Notes under the pieces: model-generated
What the model was told of the DNA's origin: nothing
Database searches by the model: none
The model's input: the letters and a program-made list of their open reading frames with translations, nothing else
In this document: piece by piece, positions 43,849 through 54,578 of the stretch
Numbering within the stretch: the stretch's first letter is position 1
How the letters are laid out: the number at the start of each line of letters is the position of its first letter
Position numbers and translations under genes: made by a program
Source of the DNA: Puccinellia tenuiflora
Lineage: Eukaryota; Streptophyta; Magnoliopsida; Poales; Poaceae
DNA length: 64,000 bases
Direction: 5' to 3'
Assembly (NCBI GenBank): GCA_012064385.1
Contig: QRDG01001520.1
Location: forward strand, 248,001-312,000

Positions 43849-46800
43849 AGACGTGGAAATTAACGTTGTCCTCCCAATCTCAAATGCGGAAACAATGTCT
43901 GGGAGTAGCTCTATGTCATCTCCTCCCGCTATGCATTCACAGATCTTCATTCCATCAGACACTGAAATGTATGGATCTGACGGGAGTGGGCAGATTGGCG
44001 GGTATGTACCCGATTCTCCAAGTTATTGCAGCCAACAAGTTGATGAACAGATCAGAGGGACTGCAGCTCACCTTGCAGCGAATCTCAGCTCTTTGAGGGT
44101 GCAGCCAAGATCACAGGTTGAAACTACCAATCTGGCATGCAAGTTGGTAGTTGCCAGGGCGCTGAGGATACCCGTCCCGGATATGATATAAGTATAGATG
44201 ATGCAGAATAGGATGATGACACAAATTCTGCCAATGAGCGCCCGATAAGGTAGTGATTTTTTCTAATCTGGTAGCTATGCCTTTTTAATATGGAAGTTAT
44301 ATGTTATTAATCTAGTAACTCAACCAACTTAGCATTTTTAATCTGATAAGATGGCTTTTTTATTTTTGTTTTGTGTTTGTTGTTTGATGCAGATTTGATG
44401 TTGACCACCAACATACTGTCGACGGTATGAATGCTGATCAGACGGCGGGTGATGTCACGTTTTCTGAGTCATCATTGATGGGAGCTGATGTTCCTGGTGG
44501 TGGAGAGGGGGTAGCTGGTGAGCAGACCATGCCTTTGGTAACTGGTGTTCAATCTGATATTGGTGTTGTTGCCACTGCTGATAAGACGGTAATCGGGGGA
44601 GAAAGTGTCTAGAGGCAGAGTGGAAAAAGGTTGGTCTATTTTTTGCTTGATTTCTTGCAGGATTTATGTTATTTCTATTTCTGTATTTTTTTTAATAAAG
44701 GAATTACTGGATGTGTGATGCAGAAAACGTAGTGCCTCCGTAGGTTCGTCCCCGACAAGGAAGTCTCCTAGGATTTTTGCTGCCCGCAGCGGCACACGCA
44801 TTTGTTTTGTCACCCACAGTTCCAACTACCGACGAGCCACCTAGTAAGCGTGCGTCAGCAGGAGGTGGTGGTAAGGCAGCATCAATGCCCCATGAGTGTT
44901 CCAGCTGATGTCGCCCGTCTTGTCAGGGATTTATCAGACTCGGTCAACAAGCAAGGTGTGCTCTCAAGGATTTATGGAGCAGAACCTATATCGAGAGAGG
45001 GCAGTCCGCAGAAAAGGAAACATGTGAGCGCAGGGTCTTCCTCCCCGCACAAGAAAAGAGATAATCGCCAAGGGATGTTTACACCACCTTCATTTGATCT
45101 GATTGGAGACTCACAGGAAACTGATGATGTTGTGACAAATGCAGTCCCTATAGCTTGGGTAGAGGCGCAAGGTGGATATTTATCTACTCTGTTCCTTTTT
45201 CTTTATGTTTTTCCCACCTGATTATTCTTTTTCATTGCAATTAATATGATAATTGTATACAAAAAATATGGCATTTGTTCCTTTTCACTATCTGGTAACT
45301 ATTGTAGTGGGATTAAACTGGTAATTGTAGACTTTTTTATATTGTAGATGTTATGTTTTTTCAAAATTGATAATTTGTGAATGGATAAATAAGGTAACTG
45401 TAGACAATTAACATGGTAGTTGTTCTGTGTTTTTTTTTTGCCTGATAGCTTTTTTAAAATGGGATTTTTAAACTGGTAACTGTTCACATTTAATCTGGTA
45501 ACTATGGTGTTTTTATGAGGAAACTGTTGTTTCTATATATACATATATATGAGTTTGTTGTTTAATTCATACTTCATTTCTGTTTTGCTTTTTTGTGTTC
45601 TTTTTGTTGTGGATAGATGTATCAAGTGAAGAAGAGGGTTTGGAATCAGCTGATGAAGACTGCCAAGAGTTTGTGATGTCTGAGGAGCTACAAAGATTAA
45701 TGGCAGGTGATGCTGATCAGATTTCAGAGAAATGCAGGCAGGAGTTGGATCGGTATGAGGCATACGCTAGATCCTTTGCCGCTAGGCAAAGAGCGTTGCA
45801 AGCAAAGGCGCAACCGGAGGACTCTCAAGGTGTTCATAGCATAACTCCGAAGGCACAGACGCAGAATGTCAGGGTGAAGAAGTAATCACGCTTCAAGTCA
45901 TCACCTTTTGATAGCTCTCTGATTGTGACTGCGGAGCAAGAAGAAATTTACCAGAAGATCATGCTCGGTGGCAAGACTCGCAAGAAAGGCACATCAATAT
46001 TACAGAGGTGAGCATCTCCGGCTTCTGTTTTAATGTACTGAAACATGTTTTTTGGCAAAATATTTTCTTTGCCTTTTCTGACTATTTTTGTTTCCTGTCA
46101 TTCTTTGTTGAAAACAGTTTTCAGATCATTGACTACAAAAACAGCTGGACGTACACCAGTGATCTTGCTAATTCCATCCATGGGAGGGGTGAAATGTCAA
46201 ACCATTGCATGGAGGTTGGCATTGAGTACATCCGGAGGACAAACAAAATCGAGACAAAGATCATCATGCCACTACAAGTGACAACATTCTTGTTGAATGG
46301 GGAGTTTCTCAAGCCAGTTGTTGTCGCTGCTTTCAAAAGAAGGAAAGACTTCTCTCTCAGTGTGATGAAACAGGTATGAATTTTCATAATTTATTTTTTT
46401 AAATGATTTTTGATCATTTATGTTCCATTCCATCACGCTTTCAAATATCATATTTTCTTCACAAAGTTACCTGTTTTGTTCCATGCAGTTACCTGTCTTT
46501 TTTACTTTTCCCTTTATTTTTTCTACATAGGTCGTTTTCCCAGTCCTTGAAGAAATTGCAAAAGGACAAAAGGATGGGAATTACTGGTATTGCCTGTGTC
46601 TCAACTTTGAGGCTCAGAGGTTCGAGGCTTTAGACTCGCTTCGTGGGGAAGGCAACCCTGGCCTTATCTTTCATGCAAACGCTCTCATAAACAGGATAAA
46701 GCATATGTGGGCTACCTACTACATTGAATTCAAGGTTCAGATCAAGAACTACGAGCTCAAGATCATTAACGTGCCCAAACAAAATAATACGTACGCATCT

Positions 46801-46914
46801 TTCTTTCTTATCATCCGCCTTTTTGTTGCTTTTTTTTTTTGTGTTTTTCTCTTTTTTGTGACTCTTCGTGTACAATATAATTTCTTGTTTTTTACGTAAC
46901 TGTGCTGCAATAAT

Positions 46915-47410
46915 CAGATAGCTTTGGGATTAGAATCTGGTAGTTACATATATGTCAACTTTTGATAGCTCTTTTTTCTGGAGCTCAAATAATCTGGTAA
47001 ATTTATTGAAATAATGAGGCAGTTTTAGGTTTTAAAACCTGGTAGTTGGTGAAAATAATCTAGCAACTGTATTTTGAAATAATCAGAGAGTTTAACGTTT
47101 GTAGAACCTGGTAGTTGGCTCAAAATAATCTGGTAAATTTACTGAAATAATGAGGCAGTTTAGGTTTTAGAACCTGGTAGTTGGCTAGAATAATCTGGCA
47201 ACTGTATTGAAATAAAGGCAGTTTTGATGTTTGTAGAACCTGGTATTTGGCACAAATAAATTGGCAAATGTATTGAAATAATCTGGCAACTGTATTGAAA
47301 TACTCAGGCAGTTTAGTATTTTTAGAACCTGGTAGTTGGCATAAAATAATCTGGCAACTGTACTGAAATAATTAGGCATTTTAAGGTTTTTACAACCTGG
47401 TAGTTACATA
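46915..47410. repeat. Minisatellite of about 60 bp in the last intron
   Basis: Six or more imperfect units contain GAACCTGGTAGTTGGC, AAAATAATCTGGCAACTG and TATTGAAATAATCAGGCAG. A single related unit occurs in the intron at 42905-42960, and parts occur at 43008-43110, 44262-44335 and 45285-45510. Confidence 0.85.
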
Positions 47411-47706
47411 TGAAAACTTGGTATCCTGGCCAAAAGAATCTTTTGGTAGTTTTAAGACTTGATAAAACTGTATTTTCATTCCGTTTTCAACTTTTTTTAA
47501 TCCTTGTTTTTCTGTTCTTTTTTTGGGACAGTTTTGACTGCGGGTACCACACACTGCACAACATTGAAAAGTGGGATGGATATAACATTCCCCAAATTAG
47601 CAAGGCTGATGTTGTAGCAATGAGGAGAATTTATCCACACAAGTGGCTCACCGCTGAGTTCAATGTGGCTAAAGAGTGGAGGTTGCATTTGTTCAACAGT
47701 TCTTGA

Positions 47707-49126
47707 GGTAAAAAACGCAATCCAGTTTTACCCAAGCACCATCTTAACAATTGTATCACGCTTTAGAAAATAGAAGGATTCATGTCCAAATCAAATATGT
47801 TTGTTGTCCAAATAGATACACAAGCGCTTCCTCCAGTTCTTCCATGCAATGTAGTATGCTGCAATGCGGTGTGCAACCAAAATAATTAAGGATCTTTACT
47901 GGAACTTCAAGACATTTCTCTGACATAGAATAAGAATCGTTTGAACAAGATCATAGGTCTTGAAAGAAAGTTGTGTTAGACGGCTCACAAGGCTATCATT
48001 TTGTCAGAAGAGAAAATAATTGTCCTCCCGAACTGCCTTATTTTTAGCATAAACGTTCGTAGCATCTACCTCACACGTGTATAACTGATATCATCTACAA
48101 TCACTCTTGATTGAGTACTTCTGGATAAATTCTCACCTAAGATTTCATATGTGGTAGACACAGATAACTGTTTCTAACCCTATATTATTTAGACATTAAA
48201 TTCCTGTTAAACAAGAGAGTTTGGCAGCTGTTTACATTGTGCTACATCTCATGAACACAAGTGCTTACCTCTCTCAAGAGATAGACATAGCATACCAAAA
48301 ATGTTCGATAAGAACAATATACACATGGTGTCATAACCTTGACAATACTGGAAAACTGGTACCAAGAAAGTTGTATTCCCTCAAACACCACTTTGGCTAC
48401 AACATCACGGGCATTACATTAAACAGAATCCACTACCAAGCATTAATAAGAAACGGAAGTACTATGCACAGTTGCGCTTCAGGAGACTTGAGCATATATT
48501 TCAAGGACCAAAAGAACTTGAAGACAATATTGGAAATTGTCCATGTAGCTTCACACTGGCTAGAGTACGCACTCTCTTCTTGAAACGACAGTGTTGGCAT
48601 TATTCTGAGATATGCAGCCAAAGCGTGATATTAAGGCACAATCTGTAACTGATCCTTCCTAAAACAAAGTATCACAAAACTCCTGCAAGTTGTAACTAAT
48701 TCACATATGGAAGAAACGATATGTATCCAGGAAATAGTTGGAGTCCCCAGTTTTACCGAGAGTGTCGATAGACATGTACAATTGTATATCAAAGGGGATC
48801 ATCTGCAGATGATTGACGAATTTAATAAAGCAACAAACGCCTGGGATAGAAAATTAAAAGCAAGAGAAAGCTAAAAAAAATTATATGGGGCCTGCTTGGA
48901 AGAAACTATACAACGAGGCAAAGCCGTACGTAAACCGCATTCACCACAAACATAGAAAAGAATGAAACCAATATATTGCTCGCTCCACTCAGACCTAACT
49001 CTTAAAATTCGTGACAAAGCTGGTGCTATAGATCATTCACTTTAAAATTTACAGAAACAAAAAGGGGTAGGCCTGAAATTTCATGTACCTATGGAACTTG
49101 AGCCCTTGCCATTTATGTACCAGAAG
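47707..49126. other. AT-rich stretch without a recognised gene
   Basis: Downstream of the Ulp1-like stop codon. The longest frame (48221-48583, plus) has no recognisable motif and is not called. No terminal repeats were found that would mark the end of a carrying transposon. Confidence 0.4.
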
Positions 49127-49672
49127 CAAGGTTTAAAATAACGGCGGCTTTCTCCAGATGCTATACAAGTTATAGCGTGATAATAGCATGCTACATTTAA
49201 ATAGTGTTTTGGAAAAAATATGAGATATAACCCCAAAATAAATGATTTTCATCAAGAACTAAAGATATAGTCCAGAAATATAAGAACAATATATGCATAA
49301 CCATATATAAAAATAGTTTTCCAATTGTCTAGAAGCTTAACATCAACATTCCCCAGGGCAACAACATAGCATAAATTACGTATTGCGAATCATCATCTTT
49401 AGCGATGTCATCTTCCGATTTAGAAGAGGAAACGACAGATTGCAGTTCATCACCACGATAAACAAAAAACAATTTCTTCTTTCTATGGTGGAAAATTCTG
49501 GCCTTTGGACAGATAGGTTGAAAAAAAATAGCGCACTAAAGTTATGACGATTTAGCGCGATATAGCATGATATTTTTTCGTGAATAGCGCCATAGCGAGC
49601 AAAATCACTAAACCCTCCGAATATGCTATATCATGCTATTAGTGCCGAAATAGCACGCTATTTTTTCCCATG
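49127..49672. mobile_element. Probable hAT-like element, 546 bp
   Basis: Flanks ACCAGAAG (49119-49126) and ACCAGAAC (49673-49680) match in 7 of 8 positions. The ends CAAGGTTTAAAATAACGG and, inverted, CATGGGAAAAAATAGCGTG are partly similar. The right third is full of TAGCGCGATATAGCATGA-type words. The minus strand holds a 55-codon open stretch at about 49518-49351 (SSSKSEDDIAKDDDSQ), possibly a captured exon. Boundaries are less certain than for the 27520 element. Confidence 0.5.
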
Positions 49673-49680
49673 ACCAGAAC

Positions 49681-51159
49681 TGGATCTCGTGAGCAATGGA
49701 TATCCTCAAGCGTCTCAAAAATCTGCACTAAAGTACCATCCATGTGAGCATAGCACAAAGGATTACAAATAAAATTAAACCAAGAGTAGATTACTATATG
49801 GCTAAGGCCTAAACCCTTCGCTTAAATTGTACTTAGACAACAACTATTACTTTCAAATAACCAGCTAAAAGTATGAACACGAATAGGTACATATATATTA
49901 CATGATGCAGGAGTGTGCACTTATATGTATGACATTTGATTATCAAGATTCCTAAGTATTGTTGTAAGAACAAATTCATATGTTTGTCATATACTTGCAC
50001 TGTAAGTAAACTGCATTCAAATTTGTTACTAATCGTTTGGAGAAATATTTCACAATTGTAAAGCACCTACTGTTTGCAACTACAGTTGTTCCTCTGTCTC
50101 TGCTTCTTTTGTGCCATGTTTACAGCTTTCATAGAGCAACGATTTTCAAAGTACTTCACCTCTGCAATGTCAGTAATGTATCACCCTGAGGTATTCTTAA
50201 TCTACAAACCATCAAGGGGAATTTTTTAATTCATTTACATCTCCAGAATCTGAACAAATATCTCTCAGATTTAATTCGTTTACATGTTCGACAGTAATTA
50301 TCTACCAATTGCACCACATTTGCTACAACGCAAACACTAAAATCTTATGCAGACATGCATATGCACTAAATGTTTGGTTTACTAAGGAATGGTTTTCATA
50401 TTATCTTGTAGATACATGCTGATAGCTAACATGCATGAACACTTGACAATCTTGCTACTCCGCGTCTTGGATCAATAGTAAACACGGCGCACGCAATGAC
50501 GAAACAAAACAAGATAGATCCTCCGGTGCATGAACCCAAACATGATAGCACAGAAGAGAAAAAAATGACATCAATGCTGTCCCGAAGGAGCAGCGATGAC
50601 ACAAGAACACGAAATCAAGCTGCAGCGCAGCCTCGTGTAAAAGATGTTAAGCAACTAATCTCTGAATCAAGATAATAGAAAACCAAAATCTCCTTTTCAC
50701 GTGCTAGATGCTAGCAGTTCATCCATTCTAGAATAGTTTCAGTTTAAATGTGCAGCCATGACCTACCAAAAAAGACATGAGATCAATATGAGAAGAGACT
50801 GCACTGAAGGAAAATTGTGCCTATCCATTGTAAAAGTTTGCAGACAACTTATATGAAGTTTCGATGGTCACCAGCAAACCCCAAAACAACTTTAATACTC
50901 TATTTTACACACACAAATATTAGGAGGATAAATTTGGTGGACTCCCCCAGATTTATATTCCAGGAGCACAACCTTCTGTAGATGGGATGCCCTTTATAAC
51001 TGTTGGAACCGCAGTTTGGAGTTGGACTATTAGCTTAGGATGCATGGATTATATTCCTTTCATTCAAATCTCATCAATCTAGACAGGGCCACTAGTAATC
51101 AAATCAGAGCATCATAAGAACAAAATTACCTAACCACAACAACACATACAATTTGCATT
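49681..51159. other. AT-rich stretch without a confident gene
   Basis: Two short stretches look protein-like but stand alone. One is AFIEQRFSKYFTSAMSVMYH near 50128-50190, between TTTACAG and GTATTC splice-like words. The other is PQIYIPGAQPSVDGMPFI near 50946-51000. Neither can be linked to neighbouring exons, so no gene is called. Confidence 0.3.
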
Positions 51160-51286
51160 TTTTTGTGCGTGCACTTAGTTGAGAAAGCAGATATTTGGGT
51201 TTCCGTGGGGGTCAAAGGCCAACGCACGTTTCCATTATATAGATGATCAGGTAGTACAAATACATACTGCTATACCATATTTAACA
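51160..51286 (-). mobile_element. Start of the 3' LTR of a minus-strand Copia element
   Basis: After the polypurine tract TTGAGGGGGCA, the minus strand reads TGTTAAATATGG from 51286. CATCTATATAATGG follows as a possible TATA box. The LTR end could not be fixed; 51160 is a nominal limit. Confidence 0.5.
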
Positions 51287-51339
51287 TGCCCCCTCAATCT
51301 GAACTACTACATACAAGGTTCAGATTGGTTCTAAAACGG

Positions 51340-52050
51340 TCTAGCATCTGTCGAGTGGCTGGTTTAGTAAATACATCAGCCAACTGATCATCCGTGGAAA
51401 TTAAACCTGACTTCCAATGCACCGGCTGCTACTCTTTCTCGCACAAAATGGAAATCAATATTAATGTGTTTGGTTCGAGCATGAAACACTGGATTAGCCG
51501 TCAGGTAGGTTGCCCCATGATTATCACACCATAGGATGGGTGTGCGTTGCTGCGCCACGCCGAGTTCCTTGAGAACTGAGTCTATCCAAATGGCTTCAGC
51601 AGCGCCATTTGCCAACGCCTTATACTCTGCCTCTGTACTGGACCTTGAGACAGTGGGCTGTTTCTTCGAACTCCAGGAGATGAGATTCGGTCCAACGAAC
51701 ACAGCAAAGCCACTAGTGGAACGCCTGTCATCAACACAGCCTGCCCAGTCTGCATCAGTGAATATGCTGACGCCGGTGGATGCGGACTTGCGTATCTGCA
51801 ATCCAGTATCAAGCGTACCCTTGACATATCTCAAAATACGCTTGACTGCCTCCCAATGAATCGCTGTGGGCTGGGAGAGAAACTGACACACCTTGTTCAC
51901 AGCAAAAGAAATATCTGGACGAGTGAGTGTCAAATATTGGAGTCCATCCACGAAAGACAGCAAGAGAGAGAACGAAGGCGGACCATGGCGGGCTTCACGA
52001 CTGGACTGAAGGTGTCACCATAATCAATGCAATGATATGATCCCGTTATC
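51340..52050 (-). pseudogene. Copia pol relic: RT start fused to RNase H by an internal deletion
   Basis: The minus strand begins with CIDYGDTFSPVVKPA (about 52030-51986), the N-terminal RT signature. It passes within about 70 bases to LQYLTLTRPDISFAVNKVCQ, which lies beyond the RT core. It then reads through the RNase H motifs (FTDADWAGC, STEAEYKALANGAAE, HINIDFHFVRE; open frame 51963-51388) to DDQLADVFTKPATRQMLD after a 1-base shift near 51395. The palm domain with YVDD is missing. No 5' part or 5' LTR is present; the element stops near the Harbinger insertion at 52117. Confidence 0.85.
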
Positions 52051-52401
52051 AAGTGACTTTTAAAATTCCGTGGTTAGTAAACCTTAACCAACACTTGACT
52101 AACGAACTAGTCATAAGAGCATCTCCACCAGGGGGTCGTACAAGGCCCCTAAAGCTCCATAGATATGGTCCGAGTCTCCGACAAATATGGCCCGCCCGTC
52201 AGCCACACGAAAAAGGACGCGTCGAGATCAGACCACGAGGCAGCGATGCAGGCGCCGCGTCGTTTCAGTGACAAGTCGTCGCATCGTGGCACGGGACGTC
52301 AGGCGGCGCATCGTTTCAGTGGCTAGTTGGGCGGCGCAGTGAACCATCGCCTCGTAGCAGCGCCGCAGAATGGCGACGGCCTCTCCGCACCTTCGCCCGG
52401 C

Positions 52402-52409
52402 TTTAAAAA
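52402..52409 (+). promoter_or_regulatory. TATA-like box of ORF in Harbinger copy 2
   Basis: CCCGGCTTTAAAAAGCCACC, 88 bases before the ATG and matching the context in copy 1. A CT-rich leader with repeated CACCACC follows. Confidence 0.5.
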
Positions 52410-52489
52410 GCCACCACGGGGCCTCTCCTCTCACACACACCACCACCGCTCCTCTCCCTCTCCGTCCACTCGCCACTCGCACAGCCAGG

Positions 52490-53065
52490 ATGCACCGCCG
52501 CGGGTCAGGTTACCAGCCGACAGAGGAGGACCACGCGCGCCGCCGCCGCCTTGACGCGGCTTCGGTGGCACGCTGCCAACGCCGCAACGAGCAACGCCGG
52601 ATTCAGGGGATCCGGATTGCGGCGGATCGAGCTATTGCGCCGCCACCACCACCCCCTCCTCCTCCACCACCGCAGGCCGACGACCGTCCTACACTGACGG
52701 TCGAGGAGGCGCAGCAGCTCGTGCAGGACTACCTTCCGCGGCCTGCCGACCGTCGCCTGTCGGACGGCTGGCTGGTCAACCTGGACAACGTCGTGGTAGC
52801 GCCGCCCATCACCGGGCAAGCGAGGCTGGACTACATCCAGTCGATGTGGCAGTCGGACGCCGCCGGCGCAGTGACGGAGGAGCGTAGCCACGTGCCTCCA
52901 TTCAACGCGGAGGCACCCTACTGGGACGTCGTCATGCGATCCGAGCACGCCTGCCGCCTCCACAGCTTCGCCACCACCAGCCGCACTGACGACGAGCCGC
53001 CAGAGCCGGTGTCGGACGAGGAGGAGCTAGCTCTTCTGCCGCCACCGAAATGCGCCTACCATTGA
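52490..53065 (+). CDS. Uncharacterised 191-aa transposon-borne protein (copy 2)
   Basis: Starts MHRRGSGYQPTEEDHARRRR, then a basic stretch (RRNEQRRIQGIRIA, residues about 31-44), a run of 11 Pro, and a core. The core reads TVEEAQQLVQDYLPRPA, LSDGWLVNLDNVVV, GQARLDYIQSMWQ, TEERSHVPPFNAEAPYWDV and EHACRLHS. An acidic tail ends at KCAYH. It aligns along its length with the ORF at 37092, with conserved Trp, Tyr, Asn and Pro positions, although the two elements differ in their TIR interiors. The stop falls in CATTGATATC in both. The intact frame in two diverged copies suggests past selection. No known domain was recognised. A captured host gene fragment is the main alternative. Confidence 0.55.
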   Translation: MHRRGSGYQPTEEDHARRRRLDAASVARCQRRNEQRRIQGIRIAADRAIAPPPPPPPPPPPQADDRPTLTVEEAQQLVQDYLPRPADRRLSDGWLVNLDNVVVAPPITGQARLDYIQSMWQSDAAGAVTEERSHVPPFNAEAPYWDVVMRSEHACRLHSFATTSRTDDEPPEPVSDEEELALLPPPKCAYH

Positions 53066-53559
53066 TATCGATTCCCTGCCGGTTGACGGCTTTCAAGATT
53101 CTTGGCAAGGAAAGCTTTCTCCACTTCTTACCTCGATCATTGATATCGACGTAGGAAGTGACCCGAAACAGCCACTTGACCAAGGATCGGTGCAACTTGA
53201 GCCTTCTCTATCGTAGTTTATATGTGAAAAGTAGCTCGAGCAATGCACCGGGAAAGTCTCGGAGTCTGGCGTTAGAAATTGGGTTTAGAATTTATATCGA
53301 ATTTGTATCGAATAGAATCAATTTGTATCGAAATCGAATTTATATCGAAATCAAATAAAATTAATTACAATATTGACAAAGTTTGCGTTTGGGGATTTGT
53401 TTAGGGGGTGCCGTTGTGGGAGGCGCACAAAAAAATGGCGGACAAGTGTCCGGCACCCCCCAATTGGGCCTCCAATTGTGGGGCGCCGGACACAATTTAG
53501 GCACCCCCGGTGGAGATGCTCTAAGAGGCTTACTAGACGCCGAGCTTTTGGCGAAATTC

Positions 53560-54437
53560 ACCTTCAGCCCGGAGGCTTCTCCAAACAGGTGCAGGATCCC
53601 TTTAAATGTCAGGCTGTGTGGGGTGACAGAATAGCACCATGTCGTTGGCGTATAGAGAAATTGCTGGGTTCTCGCGCCGTGGGTGCAGTTGTGCCATGAT
53701 CCCCAGCTCGATCGCGCGTTTGACCATCTTGCCAAGGACATCGACTGCGAGCACGAACATCTGGGGCAACAATGGGTCGCCCTGTCATAGCCCGCATTGG
53801 TGCTAGATCGGAGGCCCCGGTTCGTCGTTGATCGCGATCCACTCCAGGAAACGATCTCCAAAGCCGTAGTGGCGCAAAACCTCGAAGAGGAAGGGCCAGG
53901 CTATGGAATTGAATGCGCGCGCTAGGTCAAGCTTGAGGAGCATCCGTGGCGCTTCAAGTTGGTGCAGTAGCCTGGCAGATTGCTCGATGAGGATGAAATT
54001 GTCATGGAGGCTTCGGCCAGTTATGAAGGCCTTTTGGTTGCGGCTAACCAAGTTGGCTTGCGTCGGTGCGTTTGGGCAGAAGGATGAGCAGGGCCCGATT
54101 CAGGCGTGCAAACCCTCGGCCACGCATCTCATACAGGTGCTGGAACACGTCGACTATGTCCTTCCTAATCTTTCCCCAACAGGCACGCAAGAACTCCGCC
54201 ATGAAGCCGTCGGGTCCAGGTGCCTTGTGCGTAGGCAGCCGCTTCGCGGTGCAACAATCTCCTCCTCGCTGAACTACGTGTCCAACTCACCCAAATCGCA
54301 TGGCTCAATGAATTGTGCGAGATCGAGACTGCATTCGCGTCCAACGTCAATGCCCAACAGCGCATCATAGTGCTCAAAGGCGGCTTGAGCCATGTCGGCG
54401 TGCTCGGTGATGACTTGATCGCCCACGTCCAGGCCAT
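53560..54437 (-). pseudogene. LINE reverse transcriptase domain, frameshifted, YAND active site
   Basis: Pieces in several frames are HKAPGPDGF, then MVSRNQKAFITGRSLHDNFI and KLDLARAFNSIAWPF (frame 54051-53803), and finally YANDMVLFCHP near 53655-53623. The catalytic YADD box reads YAND, so one of the two metal-binding aspartates is replaced. Together with the shifts, this part cannot have produced active enzyme. Confidence 0.75.
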
Positions 54438-54578
54438 AGATCATATTCTTCTGCCGGCGGAACGTGCATTGCCGGTGGAGGAAGGTTGTGTTAGCGTCGC
54501 CGTCCTTGAGGTTGGTGATGTGAGCGTGCCGCCTTGCGATGGTCCGTTCAAGAGATGTCAGGCCGAGGTAGGTGAGCC

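Larger units (their letters stand above)
41108..47706 (+). pseudogene. Ulp1-like (C48) cysteine protease family gene relic, about 12 exons
   Basis: GT-AG exons: 41108-41182, 41808-42295, 42421-42531, 42719-42871, 43182-43292, 43406-44249, 44393-44629, 44724-45171, 45617-46007, 46118-46373, 46531-46790 and 47532-47706. The N-terminal part (MARWKGIRKKGGG; LPKPITNLYKGLT; RGFVIPCRGFIPL; LFPGESSRPK) and the C-terminal protease region (ALDSLRGEG, VPKQNNTFDCGYHTLHN) are those of grass Ulp1-like proteins, many transposon-carried. Ulp1 enzymes cleave SUMO. Asp (ALDS), Gln and Cys (Q-x5-C) are kept, but Tyr replaces the expected His (GNYWYC). Damage is a 1-base shift near 41956, a shift and TAG near 44180-44205, a stop at 44610-44612, shifts within 44724-44900, and TAA at 45883-45885. 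Confidence 0.85.
52117..53521 (+). mobile_element. Harbinger-type TIR element carrying an ORF (copy 2)
   Basis: Perfect TAA duplication (52114-52116 and 53522-53524). Ends GAGCATCTCCACCAGGGGG and, inverted, GAGCATCTCCACCGGGGGT. Same plan as the element at 36593: GC-rich upstream part, TTTAAAAA box, ORF, then two ATTGATATCGA words in the 3' part. No transposase. It separates the Copia relic from the LINE relic. Confidence 0.88.

Noticed and set aside
50128..51000. Two short protein-like stretches with splice-like borders
   Set aside because: They could not be joined to each other or to other exons with matching phase; chance open reading is likely in AT-rich DNA.
51536..51859. Plus-strand 107-codon frame
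   Set aside because: Shadow of the Copia RNase H frame on the other strand.
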